Source: Planctomyces sp. SH-PL14
GTDB taxonomy: Bacteria; Planctomycetota; Planctomycetia; Planctomycetales; Planctomycetaceae
Assembly: GCF_001610835.1 (NCBI RefSeq)
Contig: NZ_CP011270.1
Span: forward strand, 1,674,001-1,738,000
DNA: 64,000 nt
Direction: 5' to 3'
Below, piece by piece: positions 9,632-18,896 of the stretch. Within the stretch, counting starts at the first letter, position 1. The number at the start of each line of letters is the position of its first letter. Position numbers and translations under genes: made by a program. The notes beneath the pieces are model-generated. The model worked only from the letters and a program-made list of their open reading frames with translations, was not told where the DNA came from and made no database searches.

Positions 9632-9946
9632 TTGTCGGTCGAACGCCTTATGGCCCGTCGCATGATTCGCGCGCTTCTGTTCGCCTTCGGACTCAGCGGA
9701 ACCCTGATCGGGGCGGGGCTGTTCTACGTCGACTCGATCGCGCTGAAGCCGACCGTGAAGGGGATCGACGCGCCGTTCGTCGACCTGCTGATGTCGGTCG
9801 GCGAGAGCGGGGAGATCGTGATCCGGCCGGCGGCCTGGCTCCCCTACACGCTCGTCGGGATGAGCGCACTGACTGTCCTGTACTCGATCGCCCTTCCCCC
9901 CCGCCGCCGCCACGAGCACTACGGCCGGGGCCACCACCATCACTGA
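9632..9946 (+). CDS. Small membrane protein with His-rich tail, unknown function
   Basis: The product is about 98-104 residues. Two hydrophobic segments are visible, one from ALLFAFGLSGTLIGAGLFYV near the N-terminus and one around YTLVGMSALTVLYSIAL near the C-terminus, with a loop of about 45 residues between. The last residues read RRRHEHYGRGHHHH, a cluster of seven histidines that could bind metal. The start is uncertain: TTG at 9632 gives the longest frame, and ATG at 9650 is as likely. I do not recognise a family. It is isolated between the divergent phosphatase gene and the ABC permease gene, which converges on it. Confidence 0.55.
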   Translation: MSVERLMARRMIRALLFAFGLSGTLIGAGLFYVDSIALKPTVKGIDAPFVDLLMSVGESGEIVIRPAAWLPYTLVGMSALTVLYSIALPPRRRHEHYGRGHHHH

Positions 9947-9981
9947 GTCGGCTCGGCCCCCGCTTCCCGCCCGCCATCGCG

Positions 9982-11229
9982 TCAGCCGGAGGCCCGGCTG
10001 CGGATCGACTCCAGCACGCGAACCGCGGTCAGCAGGACCAGGACCACGCCGCCGGCGATTATGCCGATTCGCTCGCCCGCGGTGACCAGGGCCAGCACCC
10101 CGGCGACCACCGACAGGATCGGAATCGCCATCAGGCCGAGCTTGCCATCGAACAGCCGTCGGCCGCGGAAGATCTGGTCGAGCTGGCTCACCGTCACCGC
10201 CAGCACGACGACGATCCCCACGATCATCCCTTCGTACATGTTCGAGTTCGTCTTCACAATCCGCTGGACCGCGTCGACGACCGCCTGCAGGAAGACCGCC
10301 CCCAGCACGGTCCCGATCACTGTCCCCACGCCCCCCTGGAGGCTGCAGCCGCCGACGACCGCCGCGGCGATCGCATTCAGCTCATGCCCCCCAGCCATCG
10401 TGGTGGGACTCAGGCTGTGCTGCTTGGCGATGTAAAACACGCCCGCCAGGCTGGCCGCCAGCCCGCTGAAGGCGTAGGCGAACCACTTGACGTTGTTGGT
10501 CCGGATCCCGCTCAGGATCGACGCCTGCTCGTTGCCGCCGAGAGCGTAGACGTGGCGTCCAAGAACCGTGCTGGAGAGCACGACCCAGATCACGAGGGCC
10601 AGGACCAGCAGCACCGTCACCGAGATCCAGACGTTGGAGTCCAGGTACTCGATGAACGGCTCGTTGAACTGGATCTCCTCGGAGCCGGTTCCGCCGCCGC
10701 GGTAATTCCGGGTCACCCACGACGTAATCGCCCGGGCGAAGCTCCGCAGTCCCACGAGCGTGCCGAGCGTCACGATGAACGGCGGCAGCCGCAGCGCCAC
10801 GATCAGCCAGGTGTGCAGCGTCCCGACCATCAGCCCTGCGAGCATCGATCCCAGACAGGAGACCACGACAACCCACGTCGCCAGCGGCTTTCCGACACCG
10901 AACGTCCCCTCCGGCGAGAGGACGATCATCAGCGAGATGCAGATCGTCGCACAGAAGGCGGCCGTCGAGCCGAGCGAGAGATCAATCCCGCCGGCGATGA
11001 TGACGACCGTCGCTCCCAGGGCGAGCATCCCGATCGGCGCCAGGTTGCGGAGGTTGTCCTTCAGGCACTGCTGGGGCTTCCGCAGATAAGCGTGGTTCGA
11101 GTCGGCCATCGCCGTCGCGGCGATCACCGCCAGGATGGACGCGATCAGGGCCCACTCGTGCGTACGGAGCAGCCACCCGCGACGCGCGCGTGGGGAACCA
11201 GCCGGAGGGGTGGACGGAGCTTCAGACAT
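9982..11229 (-). CDS. RbsC-like sugar ABC transporter permease
   Basis: The 415-residue polytopic protein belongs to the branched-chain/ribose-type permease family (BPD_transp_2). It has the family signatures IIAGGIDLSLGS, PPFIVTLGTL, LGRHVYALGGNEQAS and the GVGTVIGTVLGA segment. The C-terminus (about residues 365-410) adds two further hydrophobic stretches beyond the usual RbsC end. It lies downstream of a matching periplasmic binding-protein gene with a 54-base gap, so the two form a unit. The ATP-binding subunit such a permease needs is not next to them on either side. The transported sugar cannot be determined from the sequence. Confidence 0.88.
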   Translation of the reverse strand: MSEAPSTPPAGSPRARRGWLLRTHEWALIASILAVIAATAMADSNHAYLRKPQQCLKDNLRNLAPIGMLALGATVVIIAGGIDLSLGSTAAFCATICISLMIVLSPEGTFGVGKPLATWVVVVSCLGSMLAGLMVGTLHTWLIVALRLPPFIVTLGTLVGLRSFARAITSWVTRNYRGGGTGSEEIQFNEPFIEYLDSNVWISVTVLLVLALVIWVVLSSTVLGRHVYALGGNEQASILSGIRTNNVKWFAYAFSGLAASLAGVFYIAKQHSLSPTTMAGGHELNAIAAAVVGGCSLQGGVGTVIGTVLGAVFLQAVVDAVQRIVKTNSNMYEGMIVGIVVVLAVTVSQLDQIFRGRRLFDGKLGLMAIPILSVVAGVLALVTAGERIGIIAGGVVLVLLTAVRVLESIRSRASG

Positions 11230-11283
11230 GAGCGCAAGCCGGGTCGTGGACGAGGCGAGGTCGAAGACGGGCGGCCGAACTCA

Positions 11284-12438
11284 CTACGAGCTGATGAGCT
11301 TGTACTTGTCGAGCCAGCTCTTGAACGCGGGGAGTTCCATGAACTCGACCGTCTTGGAGTCGAACATCTCCGGCTTCAGGGGGGACTCCGGTCCCGGAAC
11401 CACGACCCGCAGGCCGGTCGTGTAGACGTCCGCGCCCGGCTCGCCCGCCGGCTTCGGGAACATCTCCTTGATCGTCGCCTCGTCGTTCGCCAGCATCGCC
11501 TTCATCATCCGCACGGCCTGGAAGCCCATGTCGAACGGATTCTGGACGACCATCACGTCGATGTTCCCTTCCCCCATGTCGACGATCGCCTGCTGGTCGG
11601 CGTCGAACGTGCAGACGGCGAACTTGTCGCGGGCTTTCCGCTCCTTCACGACGCCGGCGATGGCCGGAGCGTTGTAGGCCCAGATGCCGACGAGGGCCAC
11701 GAGGCCGTCCTTTTCGAAGTTGTCGATCGCGGCCCGGACGTTGTCGCGAGCCTTGTCGCGAGCCATCTGATCCGGCATCCGGTCGAGCTCCTTGTAGGAC
11801 TCGCCGATCGTTTCCTGGAAGCCGTTCATCCGTTTGCGGGCGTTGTCATTGTCGCGGAAGCCGGCGAACTGGACGTACGCGCCGCTCTCTTTCTTGCGGC
11901 TCGCAAGGACCTGCTTGGCCGCCGTCCCCAGAACGCGACCGGCGACGAGGTTGTCCGTCCCGATGTAGTACGAGCGATGTCCCGGGTAGGTCTCCATGTT
12001 CAGGTCGCCGTCGACCGTGATGACCTTCACGCCGGCGTCCATCAGGCTCTTCATTTCCTTGGCGATGCCGACGTTGTCCGCATTGACCACCGAGATCGCG
12101 ATCCCGGCGATGTCGGACTCCGTGCCGTACTGCTTGAGGCGATTGATCTGGCCGACTTCACCGCCGCTGTTCTTGTGGAAGTCGACGGTCAGCTTGGCGT
12201 CCTGGAGCCCGAGCGTCTTGGCCGCCTCCTGGAAGCCGGCGTTGCAGGTGTCCCAGAACGGGTCTTCCCCGTTGGTCAGGAAGATCAGCCGCTTTGTCCC
12301 CGCCGGAGCGGACGCCGACGGTTCCGAGTTGGACTTGGCGACGGGTTTGTCCGACTCAGCGCATCCAACGAAGAGGATTGCCAGCAGGCTGAGGAGCGAA
12401 AATCCCCGGAGCGGGAAGAGACGGCCGGGCGCGGGCAT
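11284..12438 (-). CDS. Sugar-binding lipoprotein of an ABC transporter (Peripla_BP_4)
   Basis: This is the substrate-binding component for the permease just downstream. The 384-residue product starts with a lipoprotein signal (FSLLSLLAILFVGC, lipidated Cys at about residue 24). A Ser/Pro-rich linker and a periplasmic-binding fold like those for ribose or autoinducer-2 follow (RLIFLTNGEDPFWDTCNAGF, ITVDGDLN, CTFDADQQAIVDM). The frame is open upstream to 12519, but GGGAG six bases before the ATG at 12438 and the lipoprotein signal placement fix the start there. The specificity is unknown. Confidence 0.88.
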   Translation of the reverse strand: MPAPGRLFPLRGFSLLSLLAILFVGCAESDKPVAKSNSEPSASAPAGTKRLIFLTNGEDPFWDTCNAGFQEAAKTLGLQDAKLTVDFHKNSGGEVGQINRLKQYGTESDIAGIAISVVNADNVGIAKEMKSLMDAGVKVITVDGDLNMETYPGHRSYYIGTDNLVAGRVLGTAAKQVLASRKKESGAYVQFAGFRDNDNARKRMNGFQETIGESYKELDRMPDQMARDKARDNVRAAIDNFEKDGLVALVGIWAYNAPAIAGVVKERKARDKFAVCTFDADQQAIVDMGEGNIDVMVVQNPFDMGFQAVRMMKAMLANDEATIKEMFPKPAGEPGADVYTTGLRVVVPGPESPLKPEMFDSKTVEFMELPAFKSWLDKYKLISS

Positions 12439-12666
12439 CTGGAACTCCCAACAGGCGACAGACTTAGATTTTGAAGACGTGAGGCTCGCCAGATTACGGC
12501 TGCCCATCAGCAAAATCAAATCGGTATCGGGAGGGAATCGTCGATCCGCTCCGATCGCCGCCGTCTTGCAAATCCGCCGGGGGGATCAACAATGCGGATT
12601 CGCGCTCTCTCTTTCCGCGTCGATCCGCCTCGACGCCAGTCCGGTGTTCATGCGAGTCAGCTGCTC

Positions 12667-13320
12667 ATGATTGTGACGATCGACGGTCCGGCCGGAACGG
12701 GAAAGAGCACCGCCGCGCGGCGTCTGGCGGAGCAACTCGGCTTTCAGTTTCTCGACACCGGGGCGATGTACCGCGTTGTGGCGCTGCGGTGCCTGGAACA
12801 GACCGCCAATCCCGAAAGCGACGAGGCGAGCGGGGCCCTGGCCCGGTCGGCGGAGATCACCTTCGAAGACTGCCGGACGTTCCTGGGCGGCCGGGACGTC
12901 TCGCACCTGATCCGGGAAACGAACGTGACACAGGCGGCGTCGCTCGTCGCGCGGAACCCGTCGGTCCGGTCCGCGATGGTGGAACTGCAGCGGGCCTTCG
13001 CGACCGGCCGGGATATTGTCACCGAAGGGCGGGACCAGGGAACCGTGGTGTTTCCCATGGCGGAGCTCAAGCTCTATCTGACGGCGGATCCCGTCGAACG
13101 GGCCCGGCGGCGGTTCGACGAACTCCGCGCTCAGGGGCAGTCGGTCACGATCGAAGAGCTGCTCGAGCAGCAGGGACTGCGGGACCAGCGGGACCAGACG
13201 CGGGATGTCGCTCCGCTCCGCGCGGCCGACGACGCGGTCGTGATCGACACGACGTCGCTCTCGATCGAGCAGGTCCTGGAGCGGATGCTGGAGCTCGTGA
13301 CCGCCCGGCGAAGCCGCTGA
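12667..13320 (+). CDS. cmk: Cytidylate kinase
   Basis: The enzyme phosphorylates CMP and dCMP using ATP. The 217-residue product begins MIVTIDGPAGTGKST, with the P-loop at residues 7-14. It keeps the family segments FLDTGAMYRVVAL, TEGRDQGTVVFP and LYLTADPVERARRR. The frame is open upstream to 12592, but cytidylate kinases start a few residues before the P-loop, so ATG-12667 is chosen. It is divergent from the sugar-binding protein gene across about 230 bases. A long inverted repeat follows its stop codon. Confidence 0.94.
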   Translation: MIVTIDGPAGTGKSTAARRLAEQLGFQFLDTGAMYRVVALRCLEQTANPESDEASGALARSAEITFEDCRTFLGGRDVSHLIRETNVTQAASLVARNPSVRSAMVELQRAFATGRDIVTEGRDQGTVVFPMAELKLYLTADPVERARRRFDELRAQGQSVTIEELLEQQGLRDQRDQTRDVAPLRAADDAVVIDTTSLSIEQVLERMLELVTARRSR

Positions 13321-13354
13321 TCAGTGAGCCAACCGGTTTCGCGGAGGCACTTCC

Positions 13355-13427
13355 GATCTGTGTCCATCTGTGTTGATCTGTGGCTGGTCAATTTTGAGCC
13401 ACAGATCAACACAGATTCACACAGATC
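13355..13427. repeat. Long near-perfect inverted repeat (31-bp arms) between convergent genes
   Basis: The arms at 13355-13385 and 13397-13427 are inverted copies with only two mismatched positions, separated by an 11-base spacer. They are made of ACAGATCAACACAGAT-type words. The element sits between the ends of cmk (+) and the thioredoxin-TPR gene (-), so it may terminate transcription from both sides. A related single-arm fragment occurs at 32741-32811. Confidence 0.85.
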
Positions 13428-13439
13428 AGAGGACAAGGC

Positions 13440-14303
13440 TCAGTAGAGCAGCGTCGCCAGCCGTCGGCGGTATTGGCCCGCCAGTTCGTGGTCGGCCATC
13501 GTGCTCATGATCGTGAGCATCGATTCCTTGGCCGGAACGCCCGCTCCCGAACGGTCCCGGGCGATGTGTGAGAGGCACAGTTCCAGTGCCTCTTCGTAGT
13601 GCCCCGACGCCGCCAGCGTGTCGGCCAGTTCCATCTGGAGCGTCATGTTCTGGGGATCAGCTGAGGCTGCCTTCCGGGCCTTGTCGACATCACCGGAGAA
13701 CGCGGCGGCGCCCGCCTGGACGTCGACTTGGGCCTTGAGCTGCTCCGCTTCCGGCTCCATGTAGCCGCGGGCTTCGAGCTTTTCGAGGATCGACCGTGCC
13801 TCATCGAGTTTCTTCATGGCCGCCAGGACCCGCCCGAGTCCGATCCAGGCGAACCAGTTCTCGGCGTCCTCTTCGACAACTCGGCGGTACTTTGCCTCGG
13901 CCTGCGCCGGCTCGGACGCTTCCTGCTCCACCGCCTCGGCGAGGAGGCGGTCCATCTCGGAGGGAAGAATCCGGTCCAGCCATTCGCGGATCTGCTTCTC
14001 GGGGAGGGCCCCCTGGAAGGCGTCGATCGGGCGGCCGTCGACGAAGGCGACGACGAGGGGGATCGACTGGACGCCGAAGGCTCCGGCGAGCTCCGGGTTC
14101 TGCTCGGTCTCGACCTTCGCCAGGATGAAGCGGCCCGCGTAGTCGTTGGCGAGCTTCTCGAGGATCGGGGCGAGCATGAGGCAGGGCTGGCACCACGTGG
14201 CCCAGAAGTCGATGACAACCGGGACGGTCCGGGACTTCTGGACGACCTCCACGTCGAAGGTTTCGGCGGTCGGCTCGATGATCCAGGGGGAGGCGCTGGC
14301 CAT
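13440..14303 (-). CDS. cnoX: CnoX/YbbN-like thioredoxin-TPR protein
   Basis: The 287-residue protein has an N-terminal thioredoxin domain (residues 1-112). Its active-site motif WCQPC puts cysteines at residues 38 and 41, and IPLVV supplies the cis-Pro region. TPR-like helices follow (about 118-287). This matches CnoX (YbbN), a holdase that protects proteins from oxidation and passes them to GroEL. Here both cysteines are present, unlike the SxxC form in E. coli, so redox activity is plausible. It is cytoplasmic (no signal peptide). It follows the rhodanese gene by 59 bases and is probably cotranscribed with it. Confidence 0.88.
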   Translation of the reverse strand: MASASPWIIEPTAETFDVEVVQKSRTVPVVIDFWATWCQPCLMLAPILEKLANDYAGRFILAKVETEQNPELAGAFGVQSIPLVVAFVDGRPIDAFQGALPEKQIREWLDRILPSEMDRLLAEAVEQEASEPAQAEAKYRRVVEEDAENWFAWIGLGRVLAAMKKLDEARSILEKLEARGYMEPEAEQLKAQVDVQAGAAAFSGDVDKARKAASADPQNMTLQMELADTLAASGHYEEALELCLSHIARDRSGAGVPAKESMLTIMSTMADHELAGQYRRRLATLLY

Positions 14304-14362
14304 GGGAGAGATGTCTTTCTGTCGAAGGTCGCAAAACTCGCGGCGGGGAGCCGGGGGAGGGC

Positions 14363-14698
14363 TTAGTAGCGGGGGATCGTCGGGTCGACCTGGAGGGACC
14401 AGCCGTCGATTCCGCCGGCCATGCTCTGGGCCTGGGAGAAGCCCTGGGCCCGCATCCAGCGGGCGACGCGCAGGCTGCGGCCGCCGTGGTGGCAGTGGAT
14501 GACGATGAGGTCGTTTTTGCGGGTGTCGATTTCGCCGATCCGTTCCTGGATCTGGCTCATGGGGAGGAGTTCGGCGCCGGGGATGCGGCAGCGGTCGAAC
14601 TCGTCCTGTTCTCGGCAGTCGAGGAGGAGGAAGGGTTCTTTGGCATCGAGCCGGCTCTTGACGGTGGCGATATCGGTTTCGAGGGGGAGCTCGGTCAT
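14363..14698 (-). CDS. Single-domain rhodanese-like sulfurtransferase
   Basis: The product is 111 residues, a single rhodanese domain (GlpE/PspE size) without a signal peptide. The active-site loop CHHGGRS starts at Cys69, and the CRE...EFDRCRIPGA segment matches the family's N-terminal signature. Such enzymes move sulfur from thiosulfate or persulfides to cyanide, thiols or proteins. It is the first gene of a probable two-gene unit with the thioredoxin-TPR gene, which fits a role in sulfur or thiol homeostasis. Confidence 0.9.
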   Translation of the reverse strand: MTELPLETDIATVKSRLDAKEPFLLLDCREQDEFDRCRIPGAELLPMSQIQERIGEIDTRKNDLIVIHCHHGGRSLRVARWMRAQGFSQAQSMAGGIDGWSLQVDPTIPRY

Positions 14699-14793
14699 GT
14701 GTGCCTGCGGCGGGTGGAGGTGTGGTGTTCCAGAATAGGGATGTCGTTCGCGACTGAGAAGAAGCCGCGAGCTTGCCGGGAGGACGGTGCTAC

Positions 14794-15083
14794 CTCAAAC
14801 CCAACGTGCCCCGGCAGCCAGGGGTCAAGGGGGCCACGCCCCCTTGCCGCCGGAGGCATTTTCGATGAGGAACCGTGGGACACAACGGATGGCCGCTTTG
14901 TGGAACAGGCGTCGAGAACTCACCACTCGATTCGCAATCCCCGAGGGTTGGTGGGGGGGCATACGGCACCCTGTCCGCGTTTGGACACGCGATTCTTCAG
15001 ACATCTCTCGACGGGCTAGGCCTCCGGCGGGCAAAGGGGCGTCGCCCCTCTGCACTCCCCACCAGGGTAGCCCCTGGACCCGG
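14794..15083 (+). repeat. Interspersed hairpin-rich element, copy A
   Basis: About 290 bases align with three other copies in the window (at 30992, 55969 and 62456). From the left they share CTCAAACCCAACGTGCC, a hairpin of the form AAGGGGGC-NNN-GCCCCCTT, GCCGGAGGC, a conserved middle around ATGAGGAACCGTGG and TTCAGACATCTCTCGACG, then GCCTCCGGC, an AGGGGC-NNN-GCCCCT hairpin and a CCAGGG...CCCTGG hairpin. This copy lacks the 5' flank seen in the others. It fills most of the 494-base gap between two divergent genes; I see nothing else in that gap. Confidence 0.85.
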
Positions 15084-15192
15084 TTCATGGGGCGCGGTAA
15101 CTCAATACCGCGGACACTGGGACTCTTCCACCACCAGCGATACGATCGCCACTCGCCACTTCTCTGAATCATCGCACTGGGAACATTCCTTC

Positions 15193-16218
<1,026 letters not shown>

Positions 16219-16241
16219 TAGGAAACTCCTGTGTGCCCATC

Positions 16242-16271
16242 AGAGCCGTGTGAGCAGTCTCACACGGCTCT
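16242..16271 (+). terminator. Terminator hairpin after the isomerase gene
   Basis: A perfect 13-bp stem (16242-16254 with 16259-16271) and a 4-base loop are followed by TCCTATGTC, which has only a weak T content. The position just after the isomerase stop supports a terminator role; it could also act on transcripts from the HNH gene on the other strand. Confidence 0.7.
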
Positions 16272-16325
16272 TCCTATGTCGGTAGGCTGCACGGGACCAC
16301 CGCAGGTCCTCCTCAGTTCGCGACG

Positions 16326-17207
16326 TTATCCGTGGTGAGCCCGTCGGTGGCAGTTCGGACACAATGCCATTGCGTTTTCAACCGTATCAGGGCCACCATC
16401 GGCAAGACGAACTCGGTGATGGACTTCCAAGTATGGACTTCCATCGGAACGCTTCATGAAAGGAGCTTGCTTCAGACATGACTCGCATGTGCCATCTGCA
16501 CGACGTAACACAGCGACAATGACGGCCGCATTCCGGATGAAGTCGAGTGACAGAACCATCCTTCGCTGAGGAAGCGCTGGAGCGGATTTCAGTCGAGTTC
16601 GCAATTCTTCGTCGGATAGCATGGATAGCTCCGCAACTTTGCGGTTCATGTCCAACGTAGCACTCTCATCTGACACGACATCGGCACCGATATCGCGGAC
16701 TTCGCTCCACTTCCCAGCCCTTGCCCGCTCCTGATAGGGTTGACCATCGCTGCATTTGATCAGATGCCTAACCGGTAAGACGATCGCTAGGCGGCGCAAG
16801 CTGCGCACCGTGATCAGATTGACGGAGTCTTTCCCGGATGTCTGATTCCCGTCGAAAAGCTCCAGTTCATCCGGCTGGATTTCTTTAATTATCCGCCGGA
16901 TGTGTCTGCGACGAGCAACGGTCAGTTCTTGCTTGTCCTCCCAACGGACGATTTCGCCAACGTAGTACACAAAGTTGAAGTCCGTGTGTGGTGAAGCATA
17001 GAGGCGGATAGGTGATTCAACAGACGGGGCCACCCTTCGAAACATGGCCACCCTTCCCGAGGAGTGAGGTTGCAGAAAGCATTCCTGACTCGGTCGGTCA
17101 CGCTGTACCGCTTCGATGTCCTCCAGAACGTGCTCGAAGATCCCGTTGATGAACAACGCGCTGGTCATCACACCCTCAGCAGGCCCGCATGAGCAGCGAT
17201 GGTACAT
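16326..17207 (-). CDS. HNH endonuclease (McrA-like C-terminal domain)
   Basis: The product is 280-293 residues depending on the start (17207 or ATG-17168). The last 55 residues form a zinc-type HNH nuclease domain: CESC, then EVHHRVRLADGG, then ALCPNCHRRAHHG, closely like the McrA-type modified-DNA restriction nucleases. The N-terminal 220 residues match no domain I recognise and could be a DNA-recognition module. The gene is visibly lower in GC: a 60-base stretch I counted (16381-16440) is about 53% GC against 65% for 15241-15300. It sits downstream of nuoN on the same strand, separated by two hairpins, and looks like an acquired cargo gene. Type IV restriction is a reasonable guess, not shown. 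Confidence 0.85.
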   Translation of the reverse strand: MYHRCSCGPAEGVMTSALFINGIFEHVLEDIEAVQRDRPSQECFLQPHSSGRVAMFRRVAPSVESPIRLYASPHTDFNFVYYVGEIVRWEDKQELTVARRRHIRRIIKEIQPDELELFDGNQTSGKDSVNLITVRSLRRLAIVLPVRHLIKCSDGQPYQERARAGKWSEVRDIGADVVSDESATLDMNRKVAELSMLSDEELRTRLKSAPALPQRRMVLSLDFIRNAAVIVAVLRRADGTCESCLKQAPFMKRSDGSPYLEVHHRVRLADGGPDTVENAMALCPNCHRRAHHG

Positions 17208-17217
17208 GAAACAACAT

Positions 17218-17246
17218 TACACACCCAATCTCTCTGTTGGTGTGTA
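17218..17246. promoter_or_regulatory. Inverted repeat just upstream of the HNH gene
   Basis: TACACACCCAA (17218-17228) and TTGGTGTGTA (17237-17246) form an inverted repeat with one bulge and an 8-base spacer. It lies just before the longest possible HNH start. It could be an operator or an mRNA hairpin affecting that gene. Confidence 0.5.
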
Positions 17247-17258
17247 CAGAAACTCGCT

Positions 17259-17277
17259 CGCCTTCGTTTCGAAGGCG
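17259..17277. terminator. Hairpin downstream of nuoN
   Basis: A perfect 8-bp stem (17259-17266 with 17270-17277) has a TTT loop, located 45 bases after the nuoN stop. There is no clear T-run on the (-) strand, so termination of the nuo transcript is only likely. Confidence 0.45.
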
Positions 17278-17321
17278 CAGTTCCTAAAGTCGCGATGGAC
17301 CCGTTAAATAACTTTTCGCGA

Positions 17322-18869
17322 TCACCGCGTGGAACTGATCGCCGTCTCATCAATTGGCGCAGGTTGGGCAGTGATCGGAGCCGCGGCCGGCCGCTTCCCT
17401 TCCGCGGCGTTCCAGACGTGCTTCGGAGCCGCGAAGAGCACAATCGTCAGGACGCAGCAGATGATCGCGGCCGCGACGGGCGCCGGAGCGGGATGGCTCG
17501 CGCTCGGGCCGACGCCCGGATTCAGGTACATCGCGCCGATCAGGCGCAGATAGTAGTAGGCGCTGATCGCCGCATTCACGGCGAGGATGATGGCGAGGTA
17601 CTGGCCGGCCGGGCTGGCATCGGACCACGCGGCCAGGAACAGGTTCAGCTTGCCGAGGAAGCCCGCCGTCGGCGGCAGACCGGTCAGGCTGAACAGCAGG
17701 ATCGCCATCATGAAGGCGGAGGCCGAATGGTGGCGGCTCAGCCCCGCCAGATCCTCGATGTTCTGGAGCGAACGGCCCGGCGGGCTGATCGCGGCCAGGA
17801 TGGCGAAGACGCCGAGCGTCATGATCCCGTAGGTCGCCAGGTAGAACAGCAGGGCCGAGGTCCCGTTCAGAGACCCGAAGGCCCCGACGCTGAGGCCGAC
17901 CAGCATGTAGCCGGCGTGAGCGACGCTCGAATAGGCCATCAGCCGATGGATGTTCTTCTGCCGGAAGGCCATCAGGTTCCCGACGATCATCGTCAGGGCG
18001 GCAAGCGCCGTCAGGAGCGGCTTGAGGAGCCCCGCCAGCAGGCCGGATTCCAGGAAGCCGACCGAGCTGCTGCCAAGAGTGGTGAAACGGATCAGCGCGA
18101 CGAACCCGACCACCTTGGGGATGAACGACAGCATCCCAGCCATGAAGGCAGGGGAGCCTTGGAAGACGTCCGGAGCGTAGAAGTGGAACGGGACGGCGGT
18201 GATCCGGAAGGCGAGTCCCGCGATCAAGAGGCCGCTGCCCAGCGCCACAAGCGGCCCCCAGCCTGAGCGGAGGTACGCGGCGATCGTGGCGAGGTTCGTC
18301 GTTCCGGTCGCCCCGTAGAGGAGAGCCAGACCGTAGAGGACCATCGCCGACGAGAAGGCGCTGAGCAGAAAATACTTGATCGTCGCTTCGCGGCTCGCAT
18401 CGTCGCGCCGCGGCAGGTAGAGCAGGATGTAGGTCGGGATGCTGACGAGCTCGAGGGCCAGGAACAGCGACACGAGGTCGTTGGACGCGGCGGTCAGGTT
18501 CGTCCCGGCGAGGATCGTCAAGAGACAGGCGTGGCACTCCGCCGAGCGGGAGTCCTCGACCTGGTTCCACATCGTCAGGACGATGATCGAACCGAGAAGG
18601 ATCGACAGACCCCGGACATACCACGTCAGGCTGTCGAGCCGGAACGGGCCGGTGACGTCCGCCGCCAGCGGCGTCTTCCACCAGAAGACCCCCGCGGCCG
18701 CGAGCGCGAGCAGCGAGAGGAAGCCCCAGCGGTGCCGGAGGCCGCTCTGCGCCACGCCGCTTTCGCTGACGAGGAACGGGCCCGCCAGGAACATCACGCA
18801 CACCGTGGCGATGAGCGCGATCTCCGGCAGGATGAATTGCGTGGCGTTGTTGATCTGGTCGAAGGTCAC
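17322..18869 (-). CDS. nuoN: NADH-quinone oxidoreductase subunit N
   Basis: NuoN is one of three antiporter-like proton-pumping subunits in the membrane arm of complex I. The 515-residue product is strongly hydrophobic with about 14 membrane segments. It has the family's lysine-containing helices and the motifs HFYAPDVFQGSPAFMAG and RLMAYSSVAHAGYMLVG. The start codon is GTG. The C-terminal 40 residues after the last helix are Ala/Pro-rich. It is the last gene of the nuoGHIJKLMN set and lies 27 bases after nuoM. Confidence 0.95.
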   Translation of the reverse strand: MTFDQINNATQFILPEIALIATVCVMFLAGPFLVSESGVAQSGLRHRWGFLSLLALAAAGVFWWKTPLAADVTGPFRLDSLTWYVRGLSILLGSIIVLTMWNQVEDSRSAECHACLLTILAGTNLTAASNDLVSLFLALELVSIPTYILLYLPRRDDASREATIKYFLLSAFSSAMVLYGLALLYGATGTTNLATIAAYLRSGWGPLVALGSGLLIAGLAFRITAVPFHFYAPDVFQGSPAFMAGMLSFIPKVVGFVALIRFTTLGSSSVGFLESGLLAGLLKPLLTALAALTMIVGNLMAFRQKNIHRLMAYSSVAHAGYMLVGLSVGAFGSLNGTSALLFYLATYGIMTLGVFAILAAISPPGRSLQNIEDLAGLSRHHSASAFMMAILLFSLTGLPPTAGFLGKLNLFLAAWSDASPAGQYLAIILAVNAAISAYYYLRLIGAMYLNPGVGPSASHPAPAPVAAAIICCVLTIVLFAAPKHVWNAAEGKRPAAAPITAQPAPIDETAISSTR

Positions 18870-18896
18870 GTCAGTCGATCGCAGAATGAAGGAGAT

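Noticed and set aside
14875-15192. N-terminal extension of the isomerase frame
   Set aside because: It is translated interspersed repeat (copy A), and the frames through the other copies differ, so it is not protein-coding.
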